Notes: a model not told the origin generated them from the letters alone. A stretch of DNA of 64,000 nucleotides from Astrothelium macrocarpum (GCA_021030915.1 JAGEMR010000001.1:186001-250000); one strand, 5' to 3'; counted from the stretch's first letter, positions 21,420 to 34,673 are shown. Program-made: numbers and translations.

Positions 21420-23941
21420 TCAACCTCGTCGCCCCATCTTTTGGACCAGAGGCGACACAAAGGAATTAGCAGCACGCGTTGGCTCTCGAATCCTCCCTCC
21501 CCGCACAACTGGGGTCTGGCCTGTGCAGAAAACACAGACGTACACAGGCGGCAGCTGTGATTCGCTAATTCCAATGCACCGCACATGCAGCCAGTATGAG
21601 CACGACTCGCACTGGACCATGAGCTGATTGCCCATATCAGCTGCCATGCCGCAGACGCAGCGGGTTGCATCGGACGACAGTGTGCTCTGGCGATCACTGC
21701 TGGGGGTGAGATCCGAGTCGGGGATTGTAGTTGGGGAGACGTTACTCGGTGGTGGGAATGCACTAGCGCCGAGGTTCATGTCTGCGGAAAGCCGAGCCCA
21801 GCGTTTGTTTTGGATGTCGAGGACGTGCTGCGGATTACTTGTTTCTATGCAAATACGTCATCAGCTGTGTCACACTTGTGGATGCTTGGTCCATTGTTTA
21901 CCATGCTTGCGTACACGTCCTTCCATGGCTTCACGTAAAGCAGCGTGTGCATCGCCACCCAAGGCATCGGACCTGCTATTGCTTTCATTGACGGGATCTC
22001 CATGCAGTGAGCTGCTCATTGAACCTGAATGCCGATTGCTGTGAACGCTACCCCAACTTATCCGGCCAGAGCTAGTCTGGCTCACGACTTGAGAAGGCCA
22101 TGAGGTGAAGTTGGAAGAAGCCGATGATGACCTTGGAATGCTTGCCACGTCCTTGCTAGTAGGTCTTGGTGGTTTGGTAGAACGATCATAAGACGGTCCA
22201 AATGTAAATGATGAATGACGACTTCTGGTAGTTGAAATATCGTCCGAGTCCGATTCCGAACTGTCATCGTCCCATAAGCTAGGATATTTTTGTCTCGGCT
22301 CAACAGAGCTGCTATCAGCTAGAATCTTTGTTTCCGTACTTGCTCTACCATTTTCATCCACAGTAAGGACAACCGATCGGCGTTGTGACTTGCGTCGTTC
22401 AGGTATAGAGGCTAGAGAGCCTTGGCTTTGGCGCTTAAGTGGAGATGAAGTACGTGCAATCTGCTCACCAGCCGTCAATGTCCCCCTTCCCGCGCTCTTG
22501 AAGCCTCCAATAGTGTTCGCCCGCCCAAGGCCAGGGCGCATGTTGCCTTTTGAAGCATTGAAAGATGACGTGCTATTACGGGCCTGTTGGCGTGCTTTTC
22601 GTACTTGATCGGTATCACGATCCCGTTTTACTCCCTGCGACTGTTGCTCATATGGTTGTCTTCCCGAAGCAGAAAAGCTAGACGTAGTCAGGTTTGGGCC
22701 GATTGTGTTGCTGACAGAAGTGGTATCAGTGATAGGATCGCTGAAGCTCATAAGAAGACTTGGATCGACTCCTGTGGTGACAGGACTTTCTGGGACAATC
22801 TTCGACGTTGGTTTCACATTGGATTTAGAGGTGTTTGCTTCTGTCCATCCTGCAGAACTTTGAGACCCAGTAAGAGGACGCTGAACAGTAGTGCCCATGT
22901 TTGAAGATGCGGAAAGATCTTGCCAAGCCATTTGGTTCAAGTGTTGCTGCGGAGCCGCTGGAAATGGATTGCCAAACGTAGATGACCAATCGATTTTCAT
23001 GGTACTAAGGCTGTCAGTTTGCTCCCATACTGGCTTCCGCTGGCCATAAACGGGTGCTGTAGCAGGTCCTGTGTTATTGAACTGATACATGTCGGGCGAG
23101 AATTGTAAATTTGTCAGTGGAAAGGGGGACTGCTGTGTTTGCGTAGATCCTGGATAGTTGGCTTCAACAGGGTTGGGAGCTAAGGTTCGCCTTGATGCGA
23201 TCGTTGGGGTATTCAGAGCAGCTGCATAGGCTTGTTGAGACTTTCTTTTTGAAGAGTCCCTCGTTGGGGGAGGCGTTTGCATTTGCGTCAGGTCCATATT
23301 GTGGATGGTCAATTCCTCCAATGCTTGAGCCGGGAAATGATCGTTGCTTACACTTGCTGAGGGGTGCAAGGTATTTGGCGATGAGGAAAGCCGACGAGAG
23401 GCTTCTACAGGGGGGAGCTGCAAGTTTGAATCTATGACTGCATGGTTCCGGTGGAATCGAGGATCGTCAAAACTTGGCTTCTCCGGGCTATAGGAAGCAA
23501 TTGGCCCCACTTGTGGTGTGAATTGGCCACCAAAACTGTTTGGTGTTTGGAACGGTGTGTGTTGACTGTTAGGTTGCGGAGTGGAGAAAGCCTCCTGGAA
23601 ATGGGACGGAGATTTGTTAACTTTTGGCGTCACAAAAGTCCCGGTGGGAAACGTTGATGATGTAGGAGTTTGAGATGGGCTCGGTATACGCCAATCTGCA
23701 TATCTGTGGAGAACAGGTAAGTCAGCTCTTTCGAAATCTGAAAAATTAGGACACGAATCTGTAAGTGCCAGATGGTCCCTTGGAAAAAGCGAAATATGCC
23801 CAATAATCATCTTCAACCCAAATTTTACACTTCTAAATCTGATACGCCACAATCCAAATGGCCAAGACGGTTACGTCTATTGACACGATAGTTGATCAAA
23901 CAAGACACTGCATACCCATGTGTATGTTGTTCCAAGTTCAT
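21420..23941 (-). CDS. PHD-finger nuclear protein
   Basis: Exons 23916-23941, 21902-23703 and 21420-21844 give 750 aa; introns are 212 and 57 nt. The start MNLEQHTHG joins YADWRIPSPSQTP in frame. Most of the protein is low-complexity (Ser/Thr/Pro/Gln-rich), with basic patches near the middle (KRQSQGSLASIPERRKSQRR). After the last intron comes a PHD finger at about residues 650-700: CVCG, CESCSYWLHVRCIGI, then YVCVFC, a Cys4-His-Cys3 pattern that reads histone tails in many proteins. It ends in a short basic tail. Similar PHD proteins occur across filamentous ascomycetes, but I cannot assign a complex. The tiny first exon is inferred from matching phases and is the least certain part. Confidence 0.78.
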
Positions 23942-26317
23942 GTCAAGATGTCCTCCCTTTCTTCGCTCCGGTCCTCAGTGATGAAGTCAGGAAATTTGTA
24001 CCCAGCACACTGCCAGGCTTCTTAGGATTGGATTGGCTTCGTTCGACGTGGTTCGGTACGAGCTGTAGCGTTCACGAGACCCTTGCTCATTGAGTATCTC
24101 TTCTCACCAGTTGTGTACAAGCCAAAGTATTGACGAGTTCTCGGTGTTAAGGAACGGCTACAAAGGAACTCAGCAATACGAATGGAGGCGAAGTTGATGG
24201 GTGGGATGAGAGAGCACCTTTACGTCTTGAGAATTTCTCCAGAGATAAGCAATTCTTCCAACCCGCGGCACAAGACTTGATGATCTTCGGCGGGACGGTT
24301 GCCTCGTGAGGTACAAAAGTATACTCCACAGATCGAGGGGTAGGTACCAAGGTACGGGGAGAACATAAATTGCTCCAGGAGATATTAGACGGCAGAATTC
24401 GGGACTTTCAGAGAGACCGTGCGAGGTAATGAAGAATGCCGCCTAGAGGGCACAAAGGGACGGCCAAGGACTTCATTGGCAGGATAGGATAATGGCTGCA
24501 AGGTGCGAAAGTTGAAATGGCGTAACCATGCTTGGGCTGAACGAAACGACTACCAACCCACATTGACCTCTTACCAGCACAGGATAAGAGTGGCCTGGTC
24601 GAGTATTGACAGTCTCCGAAGACGGGAGGCTGAAGGCAGGGAGAGGAATTCAGGCTGCGTTGGCAAGGGCCGAGAGCATCGTCCCCGGGCCATGATGCAC
24701 AAGATTGTTGGACGGACTGGCCCGCGGTAATTTCTTGGCCGCCCTTTTTCCAGCTTTGCTATTCCTGCACAGATCTGGCAAACTAATACTGCAGACGAGA
24801 CAAGCAGATTGCAGACGCAGGAACAGCCCGTAGTCAACCGGTCTTCTTGCCCTCCCTCCTTTCCAGTTCGCGTGCGTATACCATCACCAATTTCTCGCTC
24901 GGCTACTCAATCTACGACACCATTTCTTTTGCAGACTCTTTCCGAGCCCCACCACGGATGGACTTGGGATTCCCATGACAACGCATCAGCTCCTCACGGC
25001 GCTCGCGTGCCAATCGCCCCTCGCTAAACCTCGACAGGTGCCGTCATGGTGGAGCCAATGGTGGAAGAGACTTGTCATCGCACTAAGATTTATCGAGGGA
25101 AAGAGGGTAGCGCCAGCGCCGACTATCAATAGGAGCACTCCCAGGGATCAAGTTTAAGTTGCAATACCGGGAAGCTGGATACGCTCGGAGATGCGCTTAG
25201 TAGATCGTCTTGCTGGCAATTCCTTTTTCCTGGGCAGGTACCCGTAAGCCGGACCATCTCAGGCACATCAGGCGTCGAAAGGTACCGCCAAAGATGGTCT
25301 CAGGGGTACATTGGACACTCACCGACCAGGTCCACGTTGCGTCAAGTTACGTGCACCAAAGTAGATCTGGCCGTCCATCCTGGATCGAGCTTAATTATCC
25401 TCCACTAATCTGTGGTGCTACTGAGTGCATTGGTGGATTCGATGACTAAGGTCTCGTGCACAGGCTGCCGGTTCACTGCAGGGCCATCCAGTCTCACTTG
25501 CGTCCCAAGATTGTCATATGCTGCGAGGTGATCAAAAGACAGCGCGATTGCACGGGCAAAACCGAAAGAAGACGGTAAAAGCCGTATTGATGCTTCGTCA
25601 ATATCGCTCCTTAAATGAGTGAGTACCAATAGGGGTTTCTCCTGAGCTTTTGGATTTTCATAGTTCGCAGCCCGTCGCAAATGCAAGGGGATTTACAAGC
25701 AGAGAAATTTCTATGCAGTGCACACCAAACGGATTCTAATGTTTAGATTCTGAGTGACAGGAAAAGTGGAGATTGACTATTCTCCATTTTGGAAATCTGG
25801 ACAGGTTTCGCATCTGTTCAGGCTCTAGCTCTCAGTTTGCCCTATGATCAGTTTCCACCAGTTTCACCAATGCCGCACGTTACCAAGAAATGGCCTTGAA
25901 CGGCCTCTGATAACATTTGTCCTATACTAGTCGGCCATTTGCAAGTACTCAACTACGAGAGACAACGCTGCAAAGACTTTTGCATGCTTACGTTACTGTC
26001 CTTCATTCTGACGTCATTCTTGTCAAGGTAAGGTTACGGACAGTCGGACATTTTTCACGCGCACCGAATTTGCGTTATCTATTCGAATTTCTTAAGCAGA
26101 GTCAGGGTCGATATGGCACCTTGTAGTTTGTATATCTACTGAACATCGAGGTAATCGCGCCACCTCGTTGCTTTGATAACAAGCTTTATTCCTCCTAAAT
26201 GCACGATGACAGCATGCAGAGTGCCCAATCCGGATTATCAGCAATGAACAAATGACCGATACGTTTGCCCAACCATCGTAGTCACATGATGACAGTCAGT
26301 ACGGGGCTTCGTTCATC
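23942..26317. other. Long intergenic region, no supported gene
   Basis: About 2.4 kb between the divergent PHD-finger (-) and F-box (+) genes. Short frames exist in all phases, but none carries a recognisable domain or coherent exon structure. Most of it is probably promoter and untranslated leader. Confidence 0.4.
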
Positions 26318-28403
26318 ATGGAAGACGACGCATTCGATCTGCCACGGTATGAAAATGTACAAAGACTAGATCCTTGGCCGTACGTGCTAGGCTATTTAAA
26401 TGTCAAAGATTTGAAGAGATTAGCTCTCGTCTCTAGAGACTTGAGAGGCAGAGTTCAAGGGCATCTATGGAGGGACCCACGCAAATACTGGTCATCAGAG
26501 GAGTCAGATGCTTTCTGTAAGTGTCACTCACAGGTTAAGCGTTATCAGACTAAGTACTATGATAGCTGCGTTCAAGCAATTTCTGGCTACTCTGGAGACC
26601 GTTATTGGGAATGACAATCCAGGAGTTTTTACACAAGTTTTGGATATCTCAGGACTTGACCGGCATGATTTTGACATAAGAGTTCACAAAGACTGGCTTT
26701 CTCGAGCATTAATCAAATTACCCAATCTTCTTGCGTTGAACGTTTCTGGCATCACGTTCTTCGATCATGATTCAATCTTAGCGGGAGGTATCCAGCGTCA
26801 AGCTCATCTAAGATGTTTGAGTATTCGTGGTTGCGCGAATGTTACCACCAAAGCCATGACAGCCTTTTTGTTTAAAACGCCACAGTTACATTACCTTGAT
26901 TTATCATTTACCAAGGTTGATAGCAAAAGAGACCTTGGAACGACACTTAGCTCAAGATCACTCCTACCACGTTTGCAGATCCTCAAGTTGAGACAAATCG
27001 GCTTGAACGATGAAGACCTCCTCTGGCTTTGCGGGGGAGTTAATGATGGCCAGCGCCGTATGCCAGGTCTTGGTCTGCGAGTTTGGAGCCTTGATGTTCG
27101 AGATAACTTGCTCACTGATGCAGCCGGAGGTATATTAGGGCAATATTCGAGCGCGCTACCTGGTCTGCCTTCGTACGCTGAGGTACCGCCACCTCCATAC
27201 ACGAGTATTCAAAAATCAGAACATCTTAGCCCTTTCATTGTACCGGGTACAGATTGGCAAAGATTTTTCGAATCGAGGCTCGCAGCAAGACGGAAAGGTC
27301 AAGAATTTGCAACTGGAGATGATGAGCGTGATGTAATTGAAGAACTTCAGAACCCATCTCTTCAAAGTCTCAGTGTCTCTTTGCAAGGCGGAAATGATCG
27401 TGGTATTACACATCTCTACATCTCGGGGAACAGATTAACGTACAAGGGGGTGACTTTGCTTTTCTCGCTTACAACGTTGCAAGCGCTTGATTGTGGCACC
27501 GTTTCTGCAGCCTCACTCCGCACGAACTCCTATCAAGGCTGTGATGGCAATGCCTTGGCAGCTGCATTACATCTTGTCGCGCTATCGCGTACATCACCAT
27601 TGCAGTATCTGCGAATCAACCATCGGATTGTTACTGGTTTCTCGGCTTATGTCGATCGTCTGTCGTGGGGAGATGCCTCGGATGGTCAAGATGCTCGTGG
27701 GCTGGCGCTCAATGCAATCTCACAAGCGCAGAAATTATTGGATGCGACCATTCCTCATATGGCAGATGGATCCCACTGGCTTAGTGCTAAAGATAAAACC
27801 ACCCGTGGCCGTCAATGGTTACCAGATGAACCACCGCCGTACACCGAAGATTCAACGGTCGATCAATCAACGGTGGATTTTCGTTTCGACCCTGCACTAT
27901 TAGGTATCCGGACGCTCGTTCTAACGGACGTACCCCCTTACAGTTCCAGAGGCGAGCTCGCAGACTGTCTTCGTAGATTTTTGCAGGCTTGTGGTGACAT
28001 GCAGCGCATTTACGCTGAATTTGCTTGGCATGAGAAGCATCCAGACGATAAAATAACAGACTCGCCACCTCAGCCCAAATTACCATTGGTGATTCAGGAA
28101 CTTCAGCTTGAGGTCGCAGAGGATTCAAATCTCAGGTCACCAACTGATGAAAGCAACGCTTTTGCTGAGTCTTCCAGAGACGATTTCTCGTTTTTCCCCG
28201 AGGAAAAGGTCGTGTCGCCAAGCACCGTTGCAGGTCACGAAACGATGTTTCCAAGCCAATCGGCCACGCATCCAGATAATGACGTTGTTGAGACGCTCGC
28301 GCGCTTTCGTCAAGAACAACGCCAGCTGCGCCAGCGCGGCTTTGATATGCCCAGCTCTGGAAATACTTCATTCTGGGATGGAAGGCTCAAAGTGATACGG
28401 TAG
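26318..28403 (+). CDS. F-box / leucine-rich-repeat protein
   Basis: Exons 26318-26516 and 26566-28403 give 678 aa. The 49-nt intron has a GACTAAG branch site. An F-box-like helix set lies at residues 19-54 (YVLGYLNVKDLKRLALVSRD, then GHLWRDP). Leucine-rich repeats follow between about 100 and 330 (LLALNVSGITFF; LRCLSIRGCANVTTKAM; LHYLDLSFTKV; LQILKLRQIGLNDEDL; ITHLYISGNRLTYKGV). The C-terminal third is acidic and without known domain. F-box proteins bind Skp1 and act as substrate receptors of SCF ubiquitin ligases; the LRRs would be the substrate-binding surface. The target is unknown. Confidence 0.82.
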
Positions 28404-28822
28404 CTAGTGAAGATATCATGTGATTTTGAAGATTGTAGGATATGGATGACATCAATGCTCTTGCTTTTGGAAAGCTGGATGCATATGAAGCATTACACTT
28501 GGGTACCTGTAAAAGGGCTTCGACGTGAACGATAGCATATTTTCTAGATTTTAGGACTACATCAAGAAACTTTTTTTTCTTTGAAGATTGCCATCGTACT
28601 CTAACAGGGATTTCAGTAAGGCTCTGTTACTCAAGAGATTTAGAAACTCGACAATGTTTAGAATTGAAGCGATCGCAGTCTTTTCATTCTGAAGCATCGG
28701 TCTGCTTTGGATATGTATATTAAATTCATTGATCTTCGCATTCCATGGGGTATCATGTAAAAAACCGAAACACTATCCACAGTCCCAACGAGCCTAGATA
28801 AACTGGCTCTTACCCACACGAC
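28404..28822. other. Convergent 3' intergenic region
   Basis: 419 bp between the F-box gene (+) and Swc5 gene (-) stop codons. It is AT-rich with T-runs near 28568 and presumably holds overlapping 3' ends. No gene seen. Confidence 0.5.
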
Positions 28823-29977
28823 CTAGACAGCCGCTGCTCCTCTTGCCTTCTTCGCCTCAGCGTCCCGCCGTCCTTCCACTCGGCCTAAGAAATCCATCCG
28901 ATCCAAATACGCCTTTCCTCCTTTCTCGTGTTCCTTGAGTTCGTCCACAATTCCCTCTTTATCCACGAAGCCTGCCCAGTCCATCTTCGACTTTGTCACT
29001 GTATTGAGTTTCTGTGCTTTTGTCTTCGCATTTGTCATTGCCGCAGCAGCCGTAGCACCATTTTTGATAGTATTTAAGTTGATAACCGGATAAAGCACGC
29101 GCGGAAGCGTTGCATTTGGAGGTAGGTTGCGTATCTCAGCCGCTGGGTTAGGCTCAAATCGGGAAAGGCGTTTTAATGGCCTGCGAAGAAGCGGTTTGGA
29201 TGGATCAGTAGATTGCTCGTCGTTGGGCGTGGGCTTTGAGGTGTCCAGAGATGAGAGGTACAGACGAGCCTCAGCAGAATCTTTATGGACACGCTTTTCC
29301 TCGACATGTGTTTCGCCAGCGAACTCATAGGTGCGCTTGATGGTTATTGTATCGTCACTAGTGATGCTCGACTCTTGGGGCTCTTTTACCACGCTCTCTG
29401 TAGGCTTTGCTGGATTCAATTTGCCTTTGTCGACTTTACTCGTTTGTTTACCATCTTGTAGACTTGACAACTCATCTTTCGGGACATTTTCCTTTTCGAT
29501 TTCATCGATTCCAGGTGCTGGCCTCAAGGGGTTGCTCATGAGTCGAGCCCATATTGCGTCTACGTCCGCTGTAGCGCCACCAGTCCCTGCTAATGGCTTT
29601 CGCTCCACTTTTTCAGCTTTCCGCTGTGCTCGAGTCTTGATGAGTCCTCCCTCTCCGCCATCGTCGTCAAGCAGGTCGAGGTCTGAGCTGGAGACATCTT
29701 CCTCATTTCTAGTCTGTTTCGCGCCCTTCTTCTTTTTCCTCTTTTGCTGCTGTCGTGTCTTTGCTGTCTGAATAGTGGCTTCATCACCCGAGATTTCGAA
29801 GTCTAATTCATCATCGGCTTTACTCAAGCTCACATGTCTGGAAACCTTCGTAGTTTTGCTGGATACTTGTTCATCCGAGGAGTCAGAATCAACCTCGTCG
29901 GCGGCGGTCGAAGGGTTGAAATCTTGATCATCTTCAGATATGTACTCTTCATCCTCCATCGCAATATCTGCCGCCAT
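28823..29977 (-). CDS. swc5: Swc5, BCNT-domain subunit of the SWR1 remodeler
   Basis: Single exon of 384 aa. The N-terminal half is highly acidic (DEEYISEDDQDFNP; SSSDLDLLDDDGGEGG) with a basic KRKKKKG stretch. It contains the DAIWARLMSNP motif at about residue 140. The C-terminal 80 residues are the BCNT-C domain (KLNTVTKSKMDWAGFVDKEG; ELKEHEKGGKAYLDRMDFL). Swc5 helps SWR1 exchange H2A for H2A.Z in promoter nucleosomes; the acidic part contacts H2A-H2B and the BCNT domain is needed for exchange. Length and domain order agree with the family. Confidence 0.92.
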   Translation of the reverse strand: MAADIAMEDEEYISEDDQDFNPSTAADEVDSDSSDEQVSSKTTKVSRHVSLSKADDELDFEISGDEATIQTAKTRQQQKRKKKKGAKQTRNEEDVSSSDLDLLDDDGGEGGLIKTRAQRKAEKVERKPLAGTGGATADVDAIWARLMSNPLRPAPGIDEIEKENVPKDELSSLQDGKQTSKVDKGKLNPAKPTESVVKEPQESSITSDDTITIKRTYEFAGETHVEEKRVHKDSAEARLYLSSLDTSKPTPNDEQSTDPSKPLLRRPLKRLSRFEPNPAAEIRNLPPNATLPRVLYPVINLNTIKNGATAAAAMTNAKTKAQKLNTVTKSKMDWAGFVDKEGIVDELKEHEKGGKAYLDRMDFLGRVEGRRDAEAKKARGAAAV

Positions 29978-31040
29978 TTTTCGGTCTCTCTTCTGCTTTT
30001 GCCTGGAGTAGAAGTGGGTATGTGAACATTGTAGGATAATTTGGGAAAGTTAACGGACCCATGTTTGTCGCTATCCCGTAAGTGGTTAGCGCACCTAGCA
30101 GCCCTCAATTGTCATCATCTCTGTTCTTCACCTCAAACAAATCCTCGCTGCCCAGCGCAACTCCAAGCCAAATTGTTTAGCTTGGGGAAGATTTCCTAAT
30201 CCATGGACGAATATATTCTGTCCAGTGTATTGATGTTTCTTTCGAACATCTCTGGCTCTCCAGTGTCGCGCATACAAAAATTATGTCTCTCATCCTAGAT
30301 CTCCCGATGCCAGTTTCTCAACGTCCACTTAATTTGAGCTGGCTAGACTACGAAGGCGGATTTTACAAGATGGCTCCCTCCAATGGTAATACGCTATACT
30401 TCAATTTGAAGTTTTACTTTTTCCCTACCAAAATCTCTTGTCTCATCCACATATCCCATTTCGAAGACTTCCGATTATCATCTCTTCGCCAAAACTATTT
30501 GGCAAGCCTTGAAATATGAAAGTAAACGTGCCAAGCACAGGAATCGAAAGCGCAATGAAAGTTTCTTCACAATTCGCAAAGCGAGTTTTGTCACAAAATA
30601 ATTACTGGTCACTTTACTGGATTGCTAGCAACAGGCCAATATTGTCCAATTATTATAGCTAACAAAGCATCACTAGCTTTCAAAGTTTAAATTAAAAATC
30701 TAGCAAATTTCATATCAACATTAACGTCCGCGGTGGAACCAGTTTGCATTCGATATTATATTAACATTGCCTTGCACAATTTTAAAACAACTTTTTCTTC
30801 TATCACAAGATTGATTATAAAATCTGCACTCAAATAATTAAGTATATATTGATAAGTCTATTAAATGGTAGTCTGATCATGAACGTTCTAAACAGGACCG
30901 TTATTCCTTCCGTAGCAATAAAAATTGTTATCTGGACCAATAGCAAGAGCTGTTATAAAACTGTAGTCGTTTGTGTACGCCGGAGAGACCATCGGCTCGT
31001 TCATCACCAGGCTTGTGAAACACCTAGATACTCCCTAATA
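29978..31040. other. Intergenic, AT-rich in its right half
   Basis: An open frame of 78 codons at 30283-30519 has no recognised domain and I do not call it. 30,520-30,960 is distinctly AT-rich but does not reach the level of the RIP block and shows no transposon motif. Confidence 0.4.
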
Positions 31041-33666
31041 TCACTCTTCAGGCGGTGAGCCCGATAGTCCTTGTAATCCCCACAGAACGCAGCTTGCGCT
31101 GTAGAAACCGCCTTCAACACTGTACTGCGGATTGTAACCAACCCACGTCGAATCCTTAGAACCTACGGATTGACCGTTAATCTCTCATAGCTAAGGAGGG
31201 GATGAGAAGCTACTTACATGTTTCAGCGAGGTTGGTGTAGAGATATTGGTAGCATTGGTCCTGGCCAAAGCTGGCAAAGTTGAGCTGCTGGTCAGCAGTG
31301 GCAGTGCCAGGGTCACAGCTGTCCACGTCAAATGATACAGACATAGCGATATATCCCCCAGTTTCCGCCGCATTGGCGACATAGCCGGCTTTTGGCGGCG
31401 AGTTCGAGCTGCTAAGCACAACTTTCCCAGAGATGAGTTCTGCGCAGTAGTTTGCAACACCCTTTTGAGCTTGCGTATCGTTGAACATGAGGTAGTCATC
31501 CGAAGAACTGTCAACCTTGTTACAAGCTGGAGATTGGGCTCCGCTATCGGGCGTTGAAGAGGGGAGTGCCGCCTGCGAGCAAAAACCTTCGATCTGATTA
31601 CCTGAACAAGCAGACGCAGACGTTGACGATACCTGTGAGGAAGTAGATGCGGACGTTGACGATACCTGTGAGGATGAAGTTGGCCCGCCCAAAGCAGTTA
31701 TACCAAGATCAGATAGGACTGACGCGGAGATGGTAGATTCGGATATATCAGACGTGACGGTCGCATCAGGAAATGTCATGTTATCATATTCCGTGTCGAG
31801 GCCAGCAGAAGACACCGACGACTCAAAACTGGGGACTGCTGAATTTGTCGAGGTTGATACGTTAGTGGCTATTGTCACTACATCTGTTTGGTTCGCAAAA
31901 GCCGGAATGACTGAGTCGTTAGCAACAGCGATCGGAACTGAACCGACATTGACAGCATTTGCGGCAGGGTTGTCAGAAGCCCATCTGAAAGGTTTCTTTG
32001 GATATTTCTTTGGACTGTGAATGCCTGAAGTTGCAAAATAATTTGGGGTACGTCGAGGGATAAGCCAAGGCCAGCCAGTAGACAAGCCGGAAAGCGAGTT
32101 GGAATAGACATAGCCATCGGCACCTCCAGTAGCGAGGCCTTTCCACTAAGCATTGAAAGGCGGAAGTCAGTTAACGCTCTCAATGAGCGTGAATGAATGA
32201 ATGGCATGGCTTACCGAGACAAAAAGTGCTGCCATTCCAGCAACATGAGGCGCGGCCATAGAGCATCCGGAGTGCTGAGCTCTGGCATAGTTGCTGGAAA
32301 TACCAAGACTTACGATGTCTACTCCTGGTGCAAGGTAGTTGATCTCGGTACCGTGATTGCTGAAGCTGGCTTTGGCATAACTCGAATCAACCGCAGCGAC
32401 GCACATCACAGAGGTCCACCAGCTGCGTTGTAAGAGATCTTCATCAGCCGGAAATGTCTCACTATGCTCATGCTCATGCCATATTCTACATACCAAGGCC
32501 AATCGTCCCCAGTGTCTTTGTTCTCGTTTCCGGCAGAGCCCACGAGATTGATGCCATACCATCTGGCCCATCCCACTGCCTCGCCAAGCTTGTATTGCCA
32601 GCCGTATCCACCGAAGGACCTGGGATAATTAGCAAGCCATATGACGATTTCAGTTTGCATCAGAGCACAAACATATTGATTACGGATCCCCGGAAATCCC
32701 AACCCTTCTTGTTTCTACGGTTTGCATTGTGTTCGTTGGAAACATCGTTTAAAGCTTTGATCACTTTTTTCGACGAGAAGCCTTTGCAAACGACTTTAAC
32801 ATTGATGATGTTCGCACCTCGAGCGATTCCATAATAATTCGAACCTGCAATGCCTGCAACACTGACAGAAGATTAGAGATATTCTCTGTCCACCGATCAT
32901 GTAGCGGATACTCACTGGGTTCCGTGCCCTACAAAGTCTTGCATTTGCTCGTTATCGCAGTAGGGTGAATTGTCAGTAGACTTCAAGCCACCAAAATTCG
33001 AGGCACGACCTCCAAAGTCAGCGTGCGTCACTTTCACGCCTGTATCGAGGATGTAGATATTCACGCCCCTGCCAGCATTATCGAGATATTCATACTGACC
33101 TCCATCGTCAACGGGGGTTGCTAATTTCGCTCCAGCTCCAATCATCTGGAGGTTGAAGGGAGCACTAAAGTCAGTTGTGGACTGATAGTCACGTTTCGCT
33201 TTTGCGGATGCTGGAGATTTGTTGAATGAGTGTAAGGGGATGCTGGACGGGGTTGGTCTTTCTTTCGAAAGCTGTTCTGTCTCCACAAATTTGACATTCG
33301 GGTCTCCTCGAACGATATTCAGAGTGTTGACATCCTGAGACAATGAAGTTATTGAGCCGAATCCACAATAACTGATTCCGAGGAAACAAGGCTCACCAGT
33401 GTTGCTGCATAACCCCCAAACGCGTCGAAATGGACAAAGTCGGTGGTATTGGATAGATCTATACCAATTGTTTGCCAATGCAACGTGGTGTTGTAGTCCT
33501 TTTTGAAAGAGATCATATACGAGTTAGGGACAGCATCAGGGTGGTTTTCTCCGTGCAATGGTGCTTGGTAAGGCGTATCACTGATAGCTGCACCAGATAC
33601 TTGCTGAAGGGCAGAGCCGAGAAAGTGATAAAGCAGGAGTGACTGTAACATAACGAATGAAGTCAT
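31041..33666 (-). CDS. Secreted subtilisin-like serine protease (S8) with I9 propeptide
   Basis: Seven exons: 33397-33666, 32916-33334, 32673-32861, 32494-32619, 32215-32461, 31218-32145, 31041-31162; 766 aa. Residues 1-26 are a signal peptide (MTSFVMLQSLLLYHFLGSAL). Residues 45-130 are an I9-type propeptide (NSYMISFKKDYNTTLHW; DPNVKFVETEQL). Catalytic Asp is in YILDTGVKV (about 185), His in GHGTHVAG (about 226), oxyanion Asn in GSAGNEN (about 321), Ser in GCSMAAPHVAG (about 401). A Ser/Thr-rich linker with a 27-base repeat (STSASTSSQVS) and a Cys-containing C-terminal domain follow. The third junction restores SVINMSFGG. Intron 4 would be only 32 nt, but it alone reconnects the frame. The start at 33666 is chosen over 33693 because it gives a proper signal peptide. 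Confidence 0.85.
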
Positions 33667-34673
33667 AGGTACTGATTGATTATAACATGCCAAATGAAGC
33701 GGTAGCGTAGGTATTTCTGAAGAAGAGGAAGCAAGTTATGAAAAGGCTTGATATTCCGTACGGTCCAATAAAACACTTATATGATTGATTCAGCTTTGTA
33801 CCTGACCTCTTTCCGGCGTATAACGTGATTGATTCAGCTCTTGCCGCTGTAATCTGTACATTGTAGCAGAATACTAACATGGTCATTTCCGCGTTCAAGG
33901 CTGGGTTCATGTGACTTTTGGGAGAGGCAAACACTCCAGCCTGGCCATAAGATATTGCGTTTCAGTAAGAAGACTCCAATAGGAACAAGGCCATGCGTGA
34001 CACCAGCATTTACATAAAATACGAGACGCGAGTTTGAAACGCAATTTGCCGTAGCCGAGTAACCGTGCCAATCATCTGCAGTCTCGTCTGTGAAGACACA
34101 CATTTTGCCTTCATACGAAGCCTTCCATGTAATAACCTTGGTCAGGTTAAAGGTAGACCGCGAGCGTTTTCTCAGCCCCCGAACTGAGGTCATGCTATGT
34201 GCACTGTCTTCGCCTTACCCGAGTTTGTAGCTGCTACAGACAGGCCTCGGAGATTTACGCACAGAAGAATTGAGGCTGGAGTTTTTATAGCGTTGTAGAA
34301 TGCTGATATGATCATTTCAACTCTTGAGCTGGAGAGGAGCCATCCCTGTGCGTGTCGATTCAGTATGGCTGTATGTAGAAGGCGCTAGTGGAGTTCTGAA
34401 ATTTAGTTTCTGGAAAGATTATTGACTCTATGCTAATACACCTGACATACTCTTGAAACAGCACCTAGTGATTGCCAACGCGTTACGCGCCTGGGGAGCG
34501 ATTGCGCCATGGAGATGTTCCTAATTGGGATTAGTTTATTATCATATGTACATACCTTAGCTATCGCCTGCCCTCTCTTTGAGCACTTACACTCTCACAA
34601 TCAACAACTCATATTTCAGTTCATACAATTTCAACAGAACCTCAACCTCTCATTTTTCAACTAAGTGCGCAAT
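33667..34673. other. Divergent intergenic region of protease and I9-like genes
   Basis: About 1.0 kb between two divergent starts. A minus-strand open frame of 119 codons (33834-34193) begins with ATG and contains SYEGKMCVFTDETADDW, but I recognise no family and see no supporting context, so it is not called. Pyrimidine-rich sequence at 34570-34660 fits the leader of the plus-strand gene. Confidence 0.4.

Noticed and set aside
24500..25200. Cluster of short frames in the 23.9-26.3 kb gap
   Set aside because: Frames overlap on both strands, with no splice-consistent joining and no domain.
30283..30519. Plus-strand 78-aa frame
   Set aside because: No recognised domain or exon neighbours; the leading part resembles random coding potential. 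A real small gene is possible but unsupported.
33834..34193. Minus-strand 119-aa frame between protease and I9-like gene
   Set aside because: Begins with ATG and is moderately long, but no family, signal peptide or splice context could be recognised. Left uncalled.
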